DNA of 64,000 bases from Actinomadura luzonensis (GTDB taxonomy: Bacteria > Actinomycetota > Actinomycetes > Streptosporangiales > Streptosporangiaceae). The position numbers and the translations under genes are program-made. This document shows, piece by piece, positions 51,268-61,600 of the stretch. Numbering within the stretch: the first letter of the stretch is position 1; each line of letters starts with the position of its first letter. The notes beneath the pieces were generated by a model. That model saw only the letters and a list, made by a program, of their open reading frames with translations. It searched no databases and had not been told where the DNA came from. The DNA is taken from positions 4,593,001 to 4,657,000 of the forward strand of contig NZ_JAKRKC020000001.1 in assembly GCF_022664455.2 (NCBI RefSeq). The letters are read 5' to 3'.

Positions 51268-52232
51268 CGCACCGTCCAGAGGGCCGGCGGGCGGGAGGAG
51301 ACCTCGGCGACCAGGTCGTCCACGTACCCCCGCCAGGTGGCGTCGGCCGCGGCGAAGGCGCGCGGGAAGGCGGCGGCGTACCGTTCGTACCAGTCGCCGG
51401 CCCGCGCGCGCCGCAGCTCGTCGGCGGTGCGGGTGTCGTCGCCCTTGCTGTGCGGCCCGAGCCGCCGCGTCACGAACTCCACCACCAGCGGGGACGCTTC
51501 CTTCCTGACGGCGGCGACCGGCCCGGCCAGTTCGGCGCGGACGGCGGCCAGGTCGATCGACTCGACGCGCCGGTACGGGAGGCCGAAGGCGGCCACGCGG
51601 CCCGCGATGGTCCCGGCCATGCCGCGCTCGGTGGGGGTGGACTGAGCGATGCCGTTGTTCTCGACGACGACCAGCAGCGGCGCGTTCCACAGCGCGGCCA
51701 GGTTGAGCGCCTCGTAGACCGAGCCCTCGCCCCACGTGCCGTCCCCGAGGTAGGCGCAGGCCAGCGCGCCGTGCCCGGCCCTGCGCAGCCGCAGCGCCAT
51801 GCCGACCGCGACCGGCAGGCTCTCGCCCTGCACGCCGGTGGACATGAACGTGCGGTGGTAGACGTGCTGGCTGCCGCCCACGCCGTCGCAGAGCGCGCCC
51901 CGGCGGCCCATGATCTCGGCGAGCAGCGCCGGGGCCTCCTCGGGGTAGCGGGCGAGGAAGTGGCCGTGGCCGCGGTGGTGGCTGAAGGTGAAGTCGTCCT
52001 CGCGCAGCAGGGGGTTCAGCGCGACGGGGACGTGCTCCTGGCCGAGGCAGGTGTGCGTGGTGCCGCTGAGCAGGCCCTCGCCGAACAGCCGGAGGAGGGC
52101 GTTCTCGAAGTGCCTGATGAGCAGGAGCCGGTCGAGGTCGGCGGCGTCGAGCGGGCCCAGGGCGGGCGGCCCGGCCGGTCCGGCGACCGGTTCCAGCGGC
52201 GGCCGGGCGGGGGACACGGGGGTACGGGTCAT
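51264..52232 (-). CDS. E1 alpha subunit of a PDH-like complex
   Basis: 322 aa. The thiamine-diphosphate motif runs from GDGTWGEGSVYEAL to VVVENNGIAQST (GDG...NN). THTCLGQEHVPVAL, SHHRGHGHFLARY and MGRRGALCDGVGGSQHVY are E1alpha hallmarks. It decarboxylates or cleaves a keto substrate and passes the acyl unit to E2. ATGA overlap with the glycosyltransferase upstream. The likeness to acetoin/pyruvate dehydrogenase E1 does not fix the substrate. Confidence 0.92.
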   Translation of the reverse strand: MTRTPVSPARPPLEPVAGPAGPPALGPLDAADLDRLLLIRHFENALLRLFGEGLLSGTTHTCLGQEHVPVALNPLLREDDFTFSHHRGHGHFLARYPEEAPALLAEIMGRRGALCDGVGGSQHVYHRTFMSTGVQGESLPVAVGMALRLRRAGHGALACAYLGDGTWGEGSVYEALNLAALWNAPLLVVVENNGIAQSTPTERGMAGTIAGRVAAFGLPYRRVESIDLAAVRAELAGPVAAVRKEASPLVVEFVTRRLGPHSKGDDTRTADELRRARAGDWYERYAAAFPRAFAAADATWRGYVDDLVAEVSSRPPALWTVR

Positions 52233-53551
52233 GGGGCCGCTTCCCGGCCGGCGGCGCGGGCGGCGGCCAGCCTGGCCAGCGCGGCGCGGCGGTGGGGCGG
52301 CAGCGGCGCCCGCGGTTCCGGCCGCGACTGCGCCGGTGTCTGCGCCGACGACTGCGCCGGTGTCTGGGGCGGCGCCGGGGTGAGCGCGGTGAGGTACGTC
52401 TCCAGCGCGTCCCGGTCCAGGCCGCGGACGAAGGCGCCGGCGGCCGCGGCGGAGCGGGCGGCGAGGGCGGCGTGGTGCGCGGGGTCGTCCAGGAGCCGGC
52501 GCAGGGCCGCCAGCCACGGGCCGAGGTCCTGCCGCGGGACGACGGGCACCGGGCGGGCGTGGCCGGAGGCGGCCTCGTACCGCTCGATGGGGGTGACCGG
52601 CAGCAGGTACGGCACGCCGCGCTTGGCCTCGGCCAGGCCGCCGACGCCGGCGGCGAGCACGGGGACGCCGCGCAGCATGGCCTCGACGCAGGTGTAGCCG
52701 AAGGTCTCGTCCCAGAGGGAGGGCATGAGCAGGGCGCGGCTGCCGGCGAGGACGGGGCCGAGGTCGTCGGCGGGGGGCGTGAGGCGGATGTTGGGGCGGC
52801 TGGCCAGGGCCGCGCGTTCGCCGGGGGTGGTGCCCCAGGTGGGCACGGCCTGGAAGGCGACGCCGGGGCAGGCGTCGGCGAGGCCGAGCAGGATCGGCAG
52901 ACCCTTGTAGCCGCACGGGTTGATCATGGTGACGTACGGGGCGGCGGCGGTCGCGGCGGGGGACGGCGGCGCGGGCGGGTCGTCATATATATGCGGATAA
53001 ATCACCGTGGAACGGAGTCCGGCGTGCCGGCGGCAGTAGTCCTGCGCCGCGCGGCTGACGGCCACCACCCCGGCGGCGCGCCGCACCATCCGGGTGCCGG
53101 CCGCGCTCGGGTAGAACGCGCCCGGCCCGAACGGGAGCTGCTGCAGGGTGTGGACCAGGTAGACGACCCGGCGGGGCGTCGCGCGCAGCGCCGCGCCCAG
53201 GACGACCAGGCCGGGGTCGTCGGAGGGCACCAGCGTCCAGTCGGGGGCCAGGCGGGCGGCCACCTCGGCGACGCGGCGCGGCAGGGCGGCCGGGTCGGTC
53301 ACGGCGTGGACCAGGACGCCCCGGTAGGTGTAGGCGTGCACGTCCGGGTCGCCGGACGGGACGGGGACCGCGCCCCGGCGGGCGAGCTCGTCGCGGGCGG
53401 AGGCCCCGGTGCCCAGGGCGCCGGAGAGGGGGGCGACGACGTGGACCTCGTGGCCGCGGGCGGCCAGGTGCTCCATGAGGAGGCGGTTGGACTTGTTGGC
53501 GCCGCCGTGGGAGGGCAAATGGATGAGGTTCTGGGCGAGCAGGATCCTCAC
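52229..53551 (-). CDS. GT4 glycosyltransferase of the NRPS cluster
   Basis: 440 aa GT-B enzyme. RILLAQNLIHLPSHGGANKSNRLLMEHLA at the N terminus, VHTLQQLPFGP and LMPSLWDETFGYTCVEAMLRGVPVLA (donor E-x7-E) identify it. After about residue 385 comes a Pro/Gln/Ser linker and a C-terminal helix LPPHRRAALARLAAARAAG, like the helical segments of the condensation protein and NRPS2. GTG 53551 overlaps the GT1 stop. Likely glycosylates the peptide product; sugar unknown. Confidence 0.87.
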   Translation of the reverse strand: MRILLAQNLIHLPSHGGANKSNRLLMEHLAARGHEVHVVAPLSGALGTGASARDELARRGAVPVPSGDPDVHAYTYRGVLVHAVTDPAALPRRVAEVAARLAPDWTLVPSDDPGLVVLGAALRATPRRVVYLVHTLQQLPFGPGAFYPSAAGTRMVRRAAGVVAVSRAAQDYCRRHAGLRSTVIYPHIYDDPPAPPSPAATAAAPYVTMINPCGYKGLPILLGLADACPGVAFQAVPTWGTTPGERAALASRPNIRLTPPADDLGPVLAGSRALLMPSLWDETFGYTCVEAMLRGVPVLAAGVGGLAEAKRGVPYLLPVTPIERYEAASGHARPVPVVPRQDLGPWLAALRRLLDDPAHHAALAARSAAAAGAFVRGLDRDALETYLTALTPAPPQTPAQSSAQTPAQSRPEPRAPLPPHRRAALARLAAARAAGREAAP

Positions 53552-55007
53552 GGCGTCGCCTCCCGCTCGGCCAGCCGCCTGCGGAGGCGGGCGGCGACCA
53601 GCCTGCGCTGCTCGGCGGGCAGCCCGGCCAGCCGCCTGCCCAGGTCGCCGTGCCCCTCGGACCGGCCGGGCCGTGGCCCGGCGCCGCCGGGCCGGTCGGC
53701 GCCGTGGGCGTGGCCCTGCTCCCGGCCCTGCTCCCGGCCCTGCTCCCGGCCCTGCTCCCGGACGGGGTCGGCGGCGCGGGCGCGGGCGGTGGCGGCGGGG
53801 GCGGCGGGGCCAGGTCGGTGAGGAGGCGTTCGAGGTGGGCGGCGGCGAGGGCGAGCCCGTCGGCGGCGTCGCCGGAGCCGGTCCGCGGCGCGCGGCGGCC
53901 GTCGCGCAGCGCCGCCAGCAGCGCCGCGGCGACCTCGTCGGCGTCCCAGCGGTCCGCGGGCAGCCAGCGGGCCAGCCCCTCCTTCTCCAGGCGGGCGGCG
54001 TTGTCCGGCCGGTCGGCGCCGTGGGCGAGGACGACCTGCGGCACCCCGGCGGCCAGCGCCCGGGTCAGGGTGCCGATCCCGCCGTGGTGCAGCACGGCCG
54101 CGGCCCGCGGCACGACCTCGCGGAACGGCAGCCGCGCGAAGCGCCGCACGTGCGCCGGCAGCGGGTGCGGCACCGCCTCGGCGTGCGGGGCGACGAGCAG
54201 CACGGGCAGCCCGGCCCGCCGGCAGCCCTCCAGGGCGGCGGCGTGGAAGCCGGTGTGGAGCATGCGCCCGGTGCCGCCGGTGACGAGCACCGGCCGGACG
54301 GCGCCGTTCAGCAGCTCGGCCGCCGCCTCGGGGACGGGGTCCGCGCTGTCGTCGTCCGGCAGCGGGAAGCCGGTCAGCCGGATCGGCGTGCCGGAGGCCG
54401 GTCCGGCCGCGTCGAACCAGCGCGGCCAGAGGCCGAGCCGCAGGTCGGCGGAGGCGAACCAGGCCCGCCAGTCGCTCACCCTGGGCAGCCCGAGGTCGGC
54501 GCGGGCCGCGTCGAAGCCGGGGGCGAGCGCGTGCTGGTGCAGGTGGCGGGCGACGTCGGCGGCCAGCGGCTGGATCGGCGCGACCGCGATCCAGGCGGCC
54601 GGGACGCCCAGCAGCTCCCGCACGGCCAGCACCGACAGCGCCGAGGTGTGCCGGCCGGCCAGGACCGTGCGCCCGGGCACGACCCGGGCGGCCAGGGCCC
54701 GGCACTCCCTGGCGAACTGGTCGAACAGGTGGTTGCGCCGGTAGAAGGACAGCCAGTCCAGGGCGCCGAGGCCGTCGGGGAGCAGCGCGGTGTCGGCGGA
54801 GTAGCGGGCGAAAGAGTCGAGGGTGTCGATCGGGACGAAGTCGAGGCCCGCGGCCTCCGCCCGCTCCCGGTAAGGGGCGTGGGTCAGGAGGGTCACGTCG
54901 TGCCCGCGCTCGCGCAGCACGCCGCCCAGCCGGACGAACGGCAGCACGTCGCCGTCGCTGCCGTGCGTCACCAGCAGCATGCGCGTCAGCGGGCCGCCCG
55001 CGGTCAC
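53548..55007 (-). CDS. GT1 (MGT-type) glycosyltransferase with an apparent frameshift near its 3' end
   Basis: Natural-product glycosyltransferase. MLLVTHGSDGDVLPFVRLGGVLRERGHDV opens it, and LHHGGIGTLTRALAAGVPQVV is the donor motif. The main frame stays open through LTDLAPPPPPPPP and then runs into the next gene out of phase. The other phase ends LAGLPAEQRRLVAARLRRRL...TP with a TGA that overlaps the GT4 start (GTGA), like every other junction in this arm. The total 1460 bases is one short of a multiple of three, so one base is probably missing between about 53640 and 53830. GTG 55007 overlaps the carrier-protein stop. Confidence 0.85.
53714..53761. repeat. Four 12-base repeats in the GT1 linker
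   Basis: CCCTGCTCCCGG repeated four times in tandem within the low-complexity linker of the GT1 gene, next to the inferred frameshift. The unit is a multiple of three, so copy number does not explain the frame change. Confidence 0.88.
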
Positions 55008-55348
55008 GGCGAGGACTCGCCGAGCGGGGAGCCCTCGTCCAGCAGGGCCCGCACGTCCTGCTCGGACATGCCCTCCAGCTCGTCGAGCAGCTCCGCGAGC
55101 TGGTCCTCGGTGACGGCGCCGAGCAGTGTCTCGTCGATGAGCCGGGCCGCGGCGGCGACGGTGAAGTCGCCGGCGAACAGCTCGTCCACGGGCAGCTCGA
55201 CGCCGTAGCGCTCCTGCACGTCGGCCAGGAAGCGCACGACGGTGAGCGACTGCGCGCCGAGCGCGAAGAAGTCGTCGGCGAGGGACGTCGGAGGCGTGCT
55301 CAGGAGGTCGGTCCAGATCCCCATGACGACTTCCTCGGTCGGTGTCAT
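55004..55348 (-). CDS. Free-standing acyl/peptidyl carrier protein
   Basis: 114 aa. The phosphopantetheine serine is Ser34 in FFALGAQSLTVV; helix II and III follow. A C-terminal extension AELLDELEGMSEQDVRALLDEG resembles the tail of NRPS1 (LAELEGLSDEEALRLLDP), which may be a recognition element. First gene of the leftward arm, with GGAGAA before the ATG; it heads the transcript controlled by the palindrome at 55387. It is the likely receiver of the unit made by the E1/E2 complex. Confidence 0.92.
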   Translation of the reverse strand: MTPTEEVVMGIWTDLLSTPPTSLADDFFALGAQSLTVVRFLADVQERYGVELPVDELFAGDFTVAAAARLIDETLLGAVTEDQLAELLDELEGMSEQDVRALLDEGSPLGESSP

Positions 55349-55386
55349 TACCGTTCTCCGGAGGTTCAGAGGGCAGGGCTGTCATC

Positions 55387-55402
55387 TTGGGAGCGCTCCC
55401 AA
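55387..55402. promoter_or_regulatory. CebR-like operator 1 (perfect palindrome)
   Basis: TTGGGAGCGCTCCCAA, a perfect 16-base palindrome whose core TGGGAGCGCTCCCA equals the known CebR (LacI-family, cello-oligosaccharide) operator of streptomycetes. It lies 39 bases upstream of the carrier-protein start. A weaker copy, CGGAAGCGCCCCCA (11 of 14 positions), follows at 55412-55425. The rest of the 304-base gap (55349-55652) holds AT-richer promoter sequence. Confidence 0.8.
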
Positions 55403-55602
55403 AATTGACCCCGGAAGCGCCCCCAGAAAGAGCCTGGGATCACGGCACGGCATTGTCAAGAGAACAGTCGCTGTAATGTTTCCGAAACGCCCTTGTAAGA
55501 CTCCGCAGCTAGAAGCGTTATCGGCGGGTTTCGGGGCCGATTTCCATCAAATCTTCAACTGACGTTGACCGTGACCGGAAGCTCTCCTTACCCTGACAGT
55601 CC

Positions 55603-55620
55603 CGTGGGAGCGTTCCCACG
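55603..55620. promoter_or_regulatory. CebR-like operator 2
   Basis: CGTGGGAGCGTTCCCACG, an 18-base palindrome with one mismatch; its core TGGGAGCGTTCCCA differs from the CebR operator in one base. It ends 32 bases before the NRPS1 start, so a bound repressor would block that promoter or its transcript. Confidence 0.78.
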
Positions 55621-55652
55621 AAATCCCCCGCCTGTCCGACGAAGGTTGGCGC

Positions 55653-58600
55653 ATGCGCGAACTCCGCGAAATGAACGAGACCGCGATGGCGTTGCCCCCC
55701 GCACCTGGCATGGTCCCGCTGTTCGAGGCGCAGCCGCCGGAGCGGGTCGCCGTGGTCGACGGCGGCGAGCGCTGGTCGTACGGCGAGCTCAACGCCGCCG
55801 CCAACCGGCTCGCCCGCCGCCTGGCCGACGCCGGCGTCGCCCGCGGGGACGTCGTCGCCCTCTACGCCGGACGCTCCGCCCGCACCCTGGCCGCCATGCT
55901 CGCCGTCCTCAAGAGCGGCGCCGCCTACCTCCCCCTCGACCCCGGCTACCCCGCCGCCCGCATCCGCCTCGTCCTGGAGGACTCCGGCGCCGGGGTCGTC
56001 CTCGCGCCGCATGAGCTGCGGGAACGCTTACCGCCGGAGAACACCGCGCCCGTTCTAGCACTTGACGCCGATTTATCCGCATATAGCGACACAAATGTAG
56101 AGGTGGCGGTTGATCCGGCGGATCCTGCCTATCTGCTCTACACCTCCGGCTCCACCGGCCGCCCCAAAGGCGTGGTCATTCCGCACCGGGCGCTGCTGAA
56201 CTTCCTCGTCGCCATGCGCGACCTGCTGAAATGCGGCCCCGACGACGCCTGGCTGGCGCTCACGTCGTTGTCGTTCGACATTTCCGGGCTCGAACTCTAT
56301 TTGCCGCTGGTCACCGGCGGCCGCACCGTGATCGCCGACAGCGCCGCCGCCCGCGACGGGCGCCGCCTGGCGGCGCTGATCCGCGCCGAGGGCGTCACGC
56401 ACGTGCAGGCCACGCCGTCGGGCTGGCGGGTGCTGCTCGACGGGGACTTCCCGGGCCGGGACGTCACGGCGCTCACCGGCGGGGAGGCGCTGACCCTGCC
56501 GCTCGCCCGCGAGCTGCGCTCCCGCGTCCGGCGGCTGTTCAACGTCTACGGCCCGACCGAGACGACGATCTGGTCCACCGCCTGGGAGGTGCCGCAGGAC
56601 CCCGGGCACGTCTCCATCGGCCGGCCGATCGGCAACACCCAGGTCCACGTCCTGGACGAGCGCGGCCGGCCCGCCGCGACCGGCGAGCTGCACCTCGGCG
56701 GCCACGGCCTGGCCCTGGGCTACCACCGGCGGCCGGGCCTGACCGCCGAGCGGTTCGTGCCCGACCCGGCCGGGCCGCCCGGCAGCCGCCTCTACCGGAC
56801 CGGCGACGTCGTACGGGTGGAGCCCGGCGGGCTGAGCTACCTCGGCCGCACCGACGACCAGGTGAAGCTGCGCGGCCACCGCATCGAGCTGGGCGAGGTC
56901 GAATCCGCCCTGGAGGACCTGCCCGGCGTCCGCCAGGCCGCCACCGCCGTGCACCACGAGACCCTCACCGCCTACCTCGTCGGCGACATCCCCGCCGACG
57001 CCCGCGAACGCCTCGCCGACCGCCTGCCCGCCCACATGCTCCCGTCCGCCATCGTCCCCATGGACGCCCTCCCGCTCACCCCGAACGGGAAGGTGGACCG
57101 CAGAGCGCTGCCGGAGCCGGCGGCGCCGCGGGGCGGTACGGGGCCCGCGCCGCGCACAGCGGCCGAGCGGGCGGTGGCGGAGGTGTTCGCCGAGGTCCTC
57201 GGGCTGGGCTCGGCCGCCGCCGGGGACGACTTCTTCCTGCTGGGCGGCCACTCGCTGCTCGCGGCCAGGGCGGCGGCCCGGCTCACCGGGCGGCTGGGCG
57301 TCGAGACGCCGGTCGCGGCGCTGTTCGAGCACCCGACCGTGGCGGGCCTGGCGCGGGCGCTGGAGGACCTGGCCGCGCCCTCGGCGCCGCTCACGCGGGG
57401 GCCGGCGGGGGTCGCGCCGCCGCTGTCGCCCGGGCAGGAGCGGCTGTGGTTCCTGTACCGGCTCGACCCGGAGGACGCCTCCTACAACATCCACCTGGCG
57501 CGGCGGCTGCGCGGCCCGCTCGACGCCGGCCGCCTGGCGGACGCGCTCACCCGCGTCGCGGCCAGGCACGAGCCGCTGCGCACCCGCTACCCGGAGGTGG
57601 ACGGCCGGCCGGTCGCGGTGGTCGAGCCGCCCGGGCCGCTGCCGCTGGAGCGGGCGGACCTGTCCGGGCTGCCCCCGGAGGAGCGGGAGGCGGCGGCCGG
57701 GCGGCTGGTCGCCGAGCGGGTCAACACGCCCTTCGACCTCGCCGCCGCGCCGCCAGTGCGGGCGACGCTGATCCGGCTGTCGGCGTCGGAGCACGTGTTG
57801 TGCGTGGTGTTCCACCACGTGGCCGGCGACGGCTGGTCGCAGAACGTGCTGCTGTCCGACCTGGCCGCCTGCTACGCGGGCCGGGAGCTGCCGGAGCTCG
57901 CCGTCGGCCACGGCGACGTGGTCCGCTGGCGGCGCGAGCGGGAGGCGGCCGGCGCGGGCGAGGCGGCGCTGGCGTACTGGCGGGAGCGGCTGGCCGGCGC
58001 GCCGCCGCTGGAGCTGCCCGCCGACCGGCCCCGCTCCCCCGGCCTGGCCCGGCGCGGCGCCTCCCACCGGGTACGCCTGCCGCGCGCGACGGTCGCCGCC
58101 CTGGAGGAGCTGGGCCGGCGGACGGGGACGACGCTGTTCATGGTGCTGCTGGCCGGCTACCAGGCGCTGCTGTCCCGGCACTCCGGCCAGGAGGACCTGA
58201 CGGTCGGCACCGCCGTCGCCGGGCGGGACCGGGTGGAGCTGGAGCCGCTGGTCGGGTTCCTGGCCGAGACGCTGGTGCTGCGCGGCGACCTGTCCGGCGA
58301 CCCGGCGTTCACCGAGCTGCTGGCGCGCACCAGGGAGGCGGTGCTCGGCGCGCTCACCCACGGGGACGTGCCGGTGGAGCGGCTGGGCGCGGGCGACGGC
58401 CGCGCGCCGTTCCGCACCATGATGATCCTGCACACGCAGGACGACGGCGCGCCGGTGCCGCTCGGGGACGTCACGGCCGAGGTGTTCCACGCCGCGTACA
58501 CGCCCGCGCGCTTCGACCTGTCGCTGGACGCCTGGCCCGCGCCGGACGGCCTGGACCTGGTCTTCGGCTACGAGACGGCGCTGTTCGACGCGGCGACCGT

Positions 58601-61600
58601 GGCGGGCCTGGCCCGCCGGCTGATCGCCCTGCTGGGCGCGGCCGTCGCCGCCCCGGGGGCGCGGCTGTCGCGGCTGGCCCGGGTGACGGGCGAGGAGCGG
58701 GAGCGGCTGCTGCGCGGCCCGAACGACACCGCGATGGCGCTGCCCGCCGTGCCCGGCCTGGTCCCGCTGTTCGAGGCGCAGCCGCCGGAGCGGGTCGCCG
58801 TGGTCGACGGCGGCGAGCGCTGGTTGTACGGCGAGCTGAACGCCGCCGCCAACCGGCTCGCCCGCCGCCTGGCCGACGCCGGCGTCGCCCGCGGGGACGT
58901 CGTCGCCCTCTACGCCGGACGCTCCGCCCGCACCCTGGCCGCCATGCTCGCCGTCCTCAAGAGCGGCGCCGCCTACCTCCCCCTCGACCCCGGCTACCCC
59001 GCCGCCCGCATCCGCCTCGTCCTGGAGGACTCCGGCGCCCGCACCGTCCTCGCGCCGGACGAGCTGCGCGAGCGCCTGCCCGCGGGCGGCGCGGTGACGG
59101 CGGTGCTGCCGCTGGACGACGACCTCCGGGGCTACGACGGCAGCGACCCCGGCCTGCCGGTGCGCCCGGAGGACCCGGCGTACGTGCTGTACACCTCGGG
59201 CTCCACCGGCCGGCCGAAGGGCGTGGTCGTCCCGCACCGGGCGCTGCTGAACTTCCTCGTCGCCATGCGCGGCCTGCTCGGGGCGGGCCCGGACGACGCC
59301 TGGCTGGCGCTCACGTCGTTGTCGTTCGACATCTCGGGGCTGGAGCTGTACCTGCCGCTGGTGACCGGCGGCCGCACGGTGATCGCGGACCAGGAGGCGG
59401 CGCTGGACGGGGCGCGGCTCGCCGGGCTGGTGCGGGCCGAGGGCGTCACGCACGTGCAGGCGACGCCGTCGGGCTGGCGGGTGCTGCTCGCGGGCGGCTT
59501 CGCCGCTCCTGAGGTGACGGCGCTGGCGGGCGGTGAGGCGCTGAGCGAGCCGCTGGCGCGCGAGCTGCGCTCGCGCACGCGGCGGCTGTTCAACGTCTAC
59601 GGCCCGACCGAGACGACGATCTGGTCCACCGCCTGGGAGGTGCCGCAGGACCCCGGGCACGTCTCCATCGGCCGGCCGATCGGCAACACCCAGGTCTACG
59701 TCCTGGACGGGCACGGCGAGCCGGCGCACACCGGCGAGCTGCACCTCGGCGGCCACGGCCTGGCGCTGGGCTACCACCGGCGGCCGGGCCTGACGGCCGA
59801 GCGGTTCGTGCCCGACCCGTTCGGGGACGCCCCGGGCGGCCGGCTCTACCAGACGGGTGACGTGGTGCGGCTGCGCTCCGACGGGACCCTGCAGTACCTG
59901 GGCCGCACCGACGACCAGGTGAAGCTGCGCGGCCACCGCATCGAGCTGGGCGAGGTCGAATCCGCCCTGGAGGACCTGCCCGGCGTCCGCCAGGCCGCCA
60001 CCGCCGTGCACCACGAGACCCTCACCGCCTACCTCGTCGGCGACATCCCCGCCGACGCCCGCGAACGCCTCGCCGACCGCCTGCCCGCCCACATGCTCCC
60101 GTCCGCCATCGTCCCCATGGACGCCCTCCCGCTCACCCCGAACGGCAAGATCGACCGCAGGGCGCTGCCCGCGCCGGGGGCGCGGGCGGGCGAGGACGTG
60201 CCGCTGCGGCCGCGCGAGCCCGGGGCGGCGGTGCCGCTGTCGCCCGCGCAGGAACGCCTCTGGTTCCTGCACTCCTACCTGGAGGGCGACACCTCCGGCC
60301 ACCTGTGCCTGGCCCGCCGGCTGCGCGGCCCCCTGGACGAGGACGCCCTGGCGCGCGCGGTCGCCGCGCTGCCGGCCCGGCACGAGGCGCTGCGCACCCG
60401 GTTCGAGACCGACGGCGAGGGCCGGCCGCGCGCCGTGCTGGCGGACGCGCACCCGCTCGCGCTGGCCAGGCACGACCTGACCGGGCGGGCGGAGCCGGCC
60501 GAGCAGGTGGTGGCGGACCTCGCCGCGGAGCCGTTCGACCTGCGGGCCGCGCCGCCGGTCCGGGCCGCGCTGCTCCGCCTGGCCGCGGACGACCACGTGG
60601 TGTGCCTGGCCGCGCACCCCGTCGCGGCCGACGAATGGACACTGCCGATGGTGCTGGCCGACCTGGCCGCCCTGTACGAGGGCCGGGACGTCCCCGCGCC
60701 GCCCGTGCAGGCGGGCGACGTCACGCTCTGGCGGGCGCGCCGCGAGCGGCTGGCCGAGCCCGCGCTGGAGCAGTGGTGTGCCCGGCTGGCCGGGTCCCCG
60801 GTCCTCGACCTGCCATCGGATCGGCCCCGGCCAGCCGTACCCGCCCGGATCCCGGCCCGCCACGAGATCCACGTGGACGCGGACCTGGCGGCGGCGCTGC
60901 GGCGGCTCGGCGCGGAGGCCGGGGGCGGGCCGTCCACGGCGCTGCTGGCCGCGTACCAGGTGCTGCTGGCCCGGCAGGCGGGGCAGACCGGGTTCATGGT
61001 CGGGCTGCCGGTGCCGGGGCGGGAACGGCCCGAGCTGGCCCGGGTCGCCGGGCACCTCACCCGGCACCTGGTGGTGCGCGGCGACCTGTCGGGCGACCCG
61101 GACCTCGCCGAGCTGCTGCGCCGTACGGCGGAGGCCGAGCGGGAGGCGGCCGAGCACGCCGACCTGTCCCCGGAGCGGCTGGTCACCGCGCTCGGCGTGG
61201 AGCGCGACCCGGGCCGCGAGCCGCTGTTCCAGACCACGCTGACCGTGCGCGACCAGGCCCCGCCGCCGGCCGGCCTCGGCGAGCCCTTCGCGCCGCGCCC
61301 CGCCGCCCTCGACCACGACCTGGAGCTGGAGGCCGTGCCCGGCCCGGACGGGCTGGCCCTGGTGCTCCACTACGACGCTGCGCTGTTCACCGCCGACACC
61401 GCCGCGCTGCTGGCCGGGCGGTACGTGGCGCTGCTCCGCGCGATGGCGGCCGACCCGGGGCGGCGGCTGTCGGAGCCGGCCGGCGACCCTGCTGCGGAGC
61501 CGTGGGGCGCGGGGCCCGAGCGGGTCCTCGACCCGTGGGGCGTCCCCGTGCCGCCCGGCGCGGCCGGCGAGCTGTGGCGGGACGGCGTACGGACCGGCGA

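Noticed and set aside
48983..52232. Housekeeping pyruvate or branched-chain keto-acid dehydrogenase operon
   Set aside because: Four-base overlaps on both sides with a glycosyltransferase and a condensation protein, and the absence of E3, place it in the NRPS arm. A borrowed housekeeping-type complex cannot be fully excluded.
52983..53640. Reading the GT1 gene in its first phase down to a stop at 52983
   Set aside because: This would overlap the GT4 gene by about 570 bases with low-complexity out-of-phase sequence, while the other phase gives a stop overlapping the GT4 start as at all other junctions.
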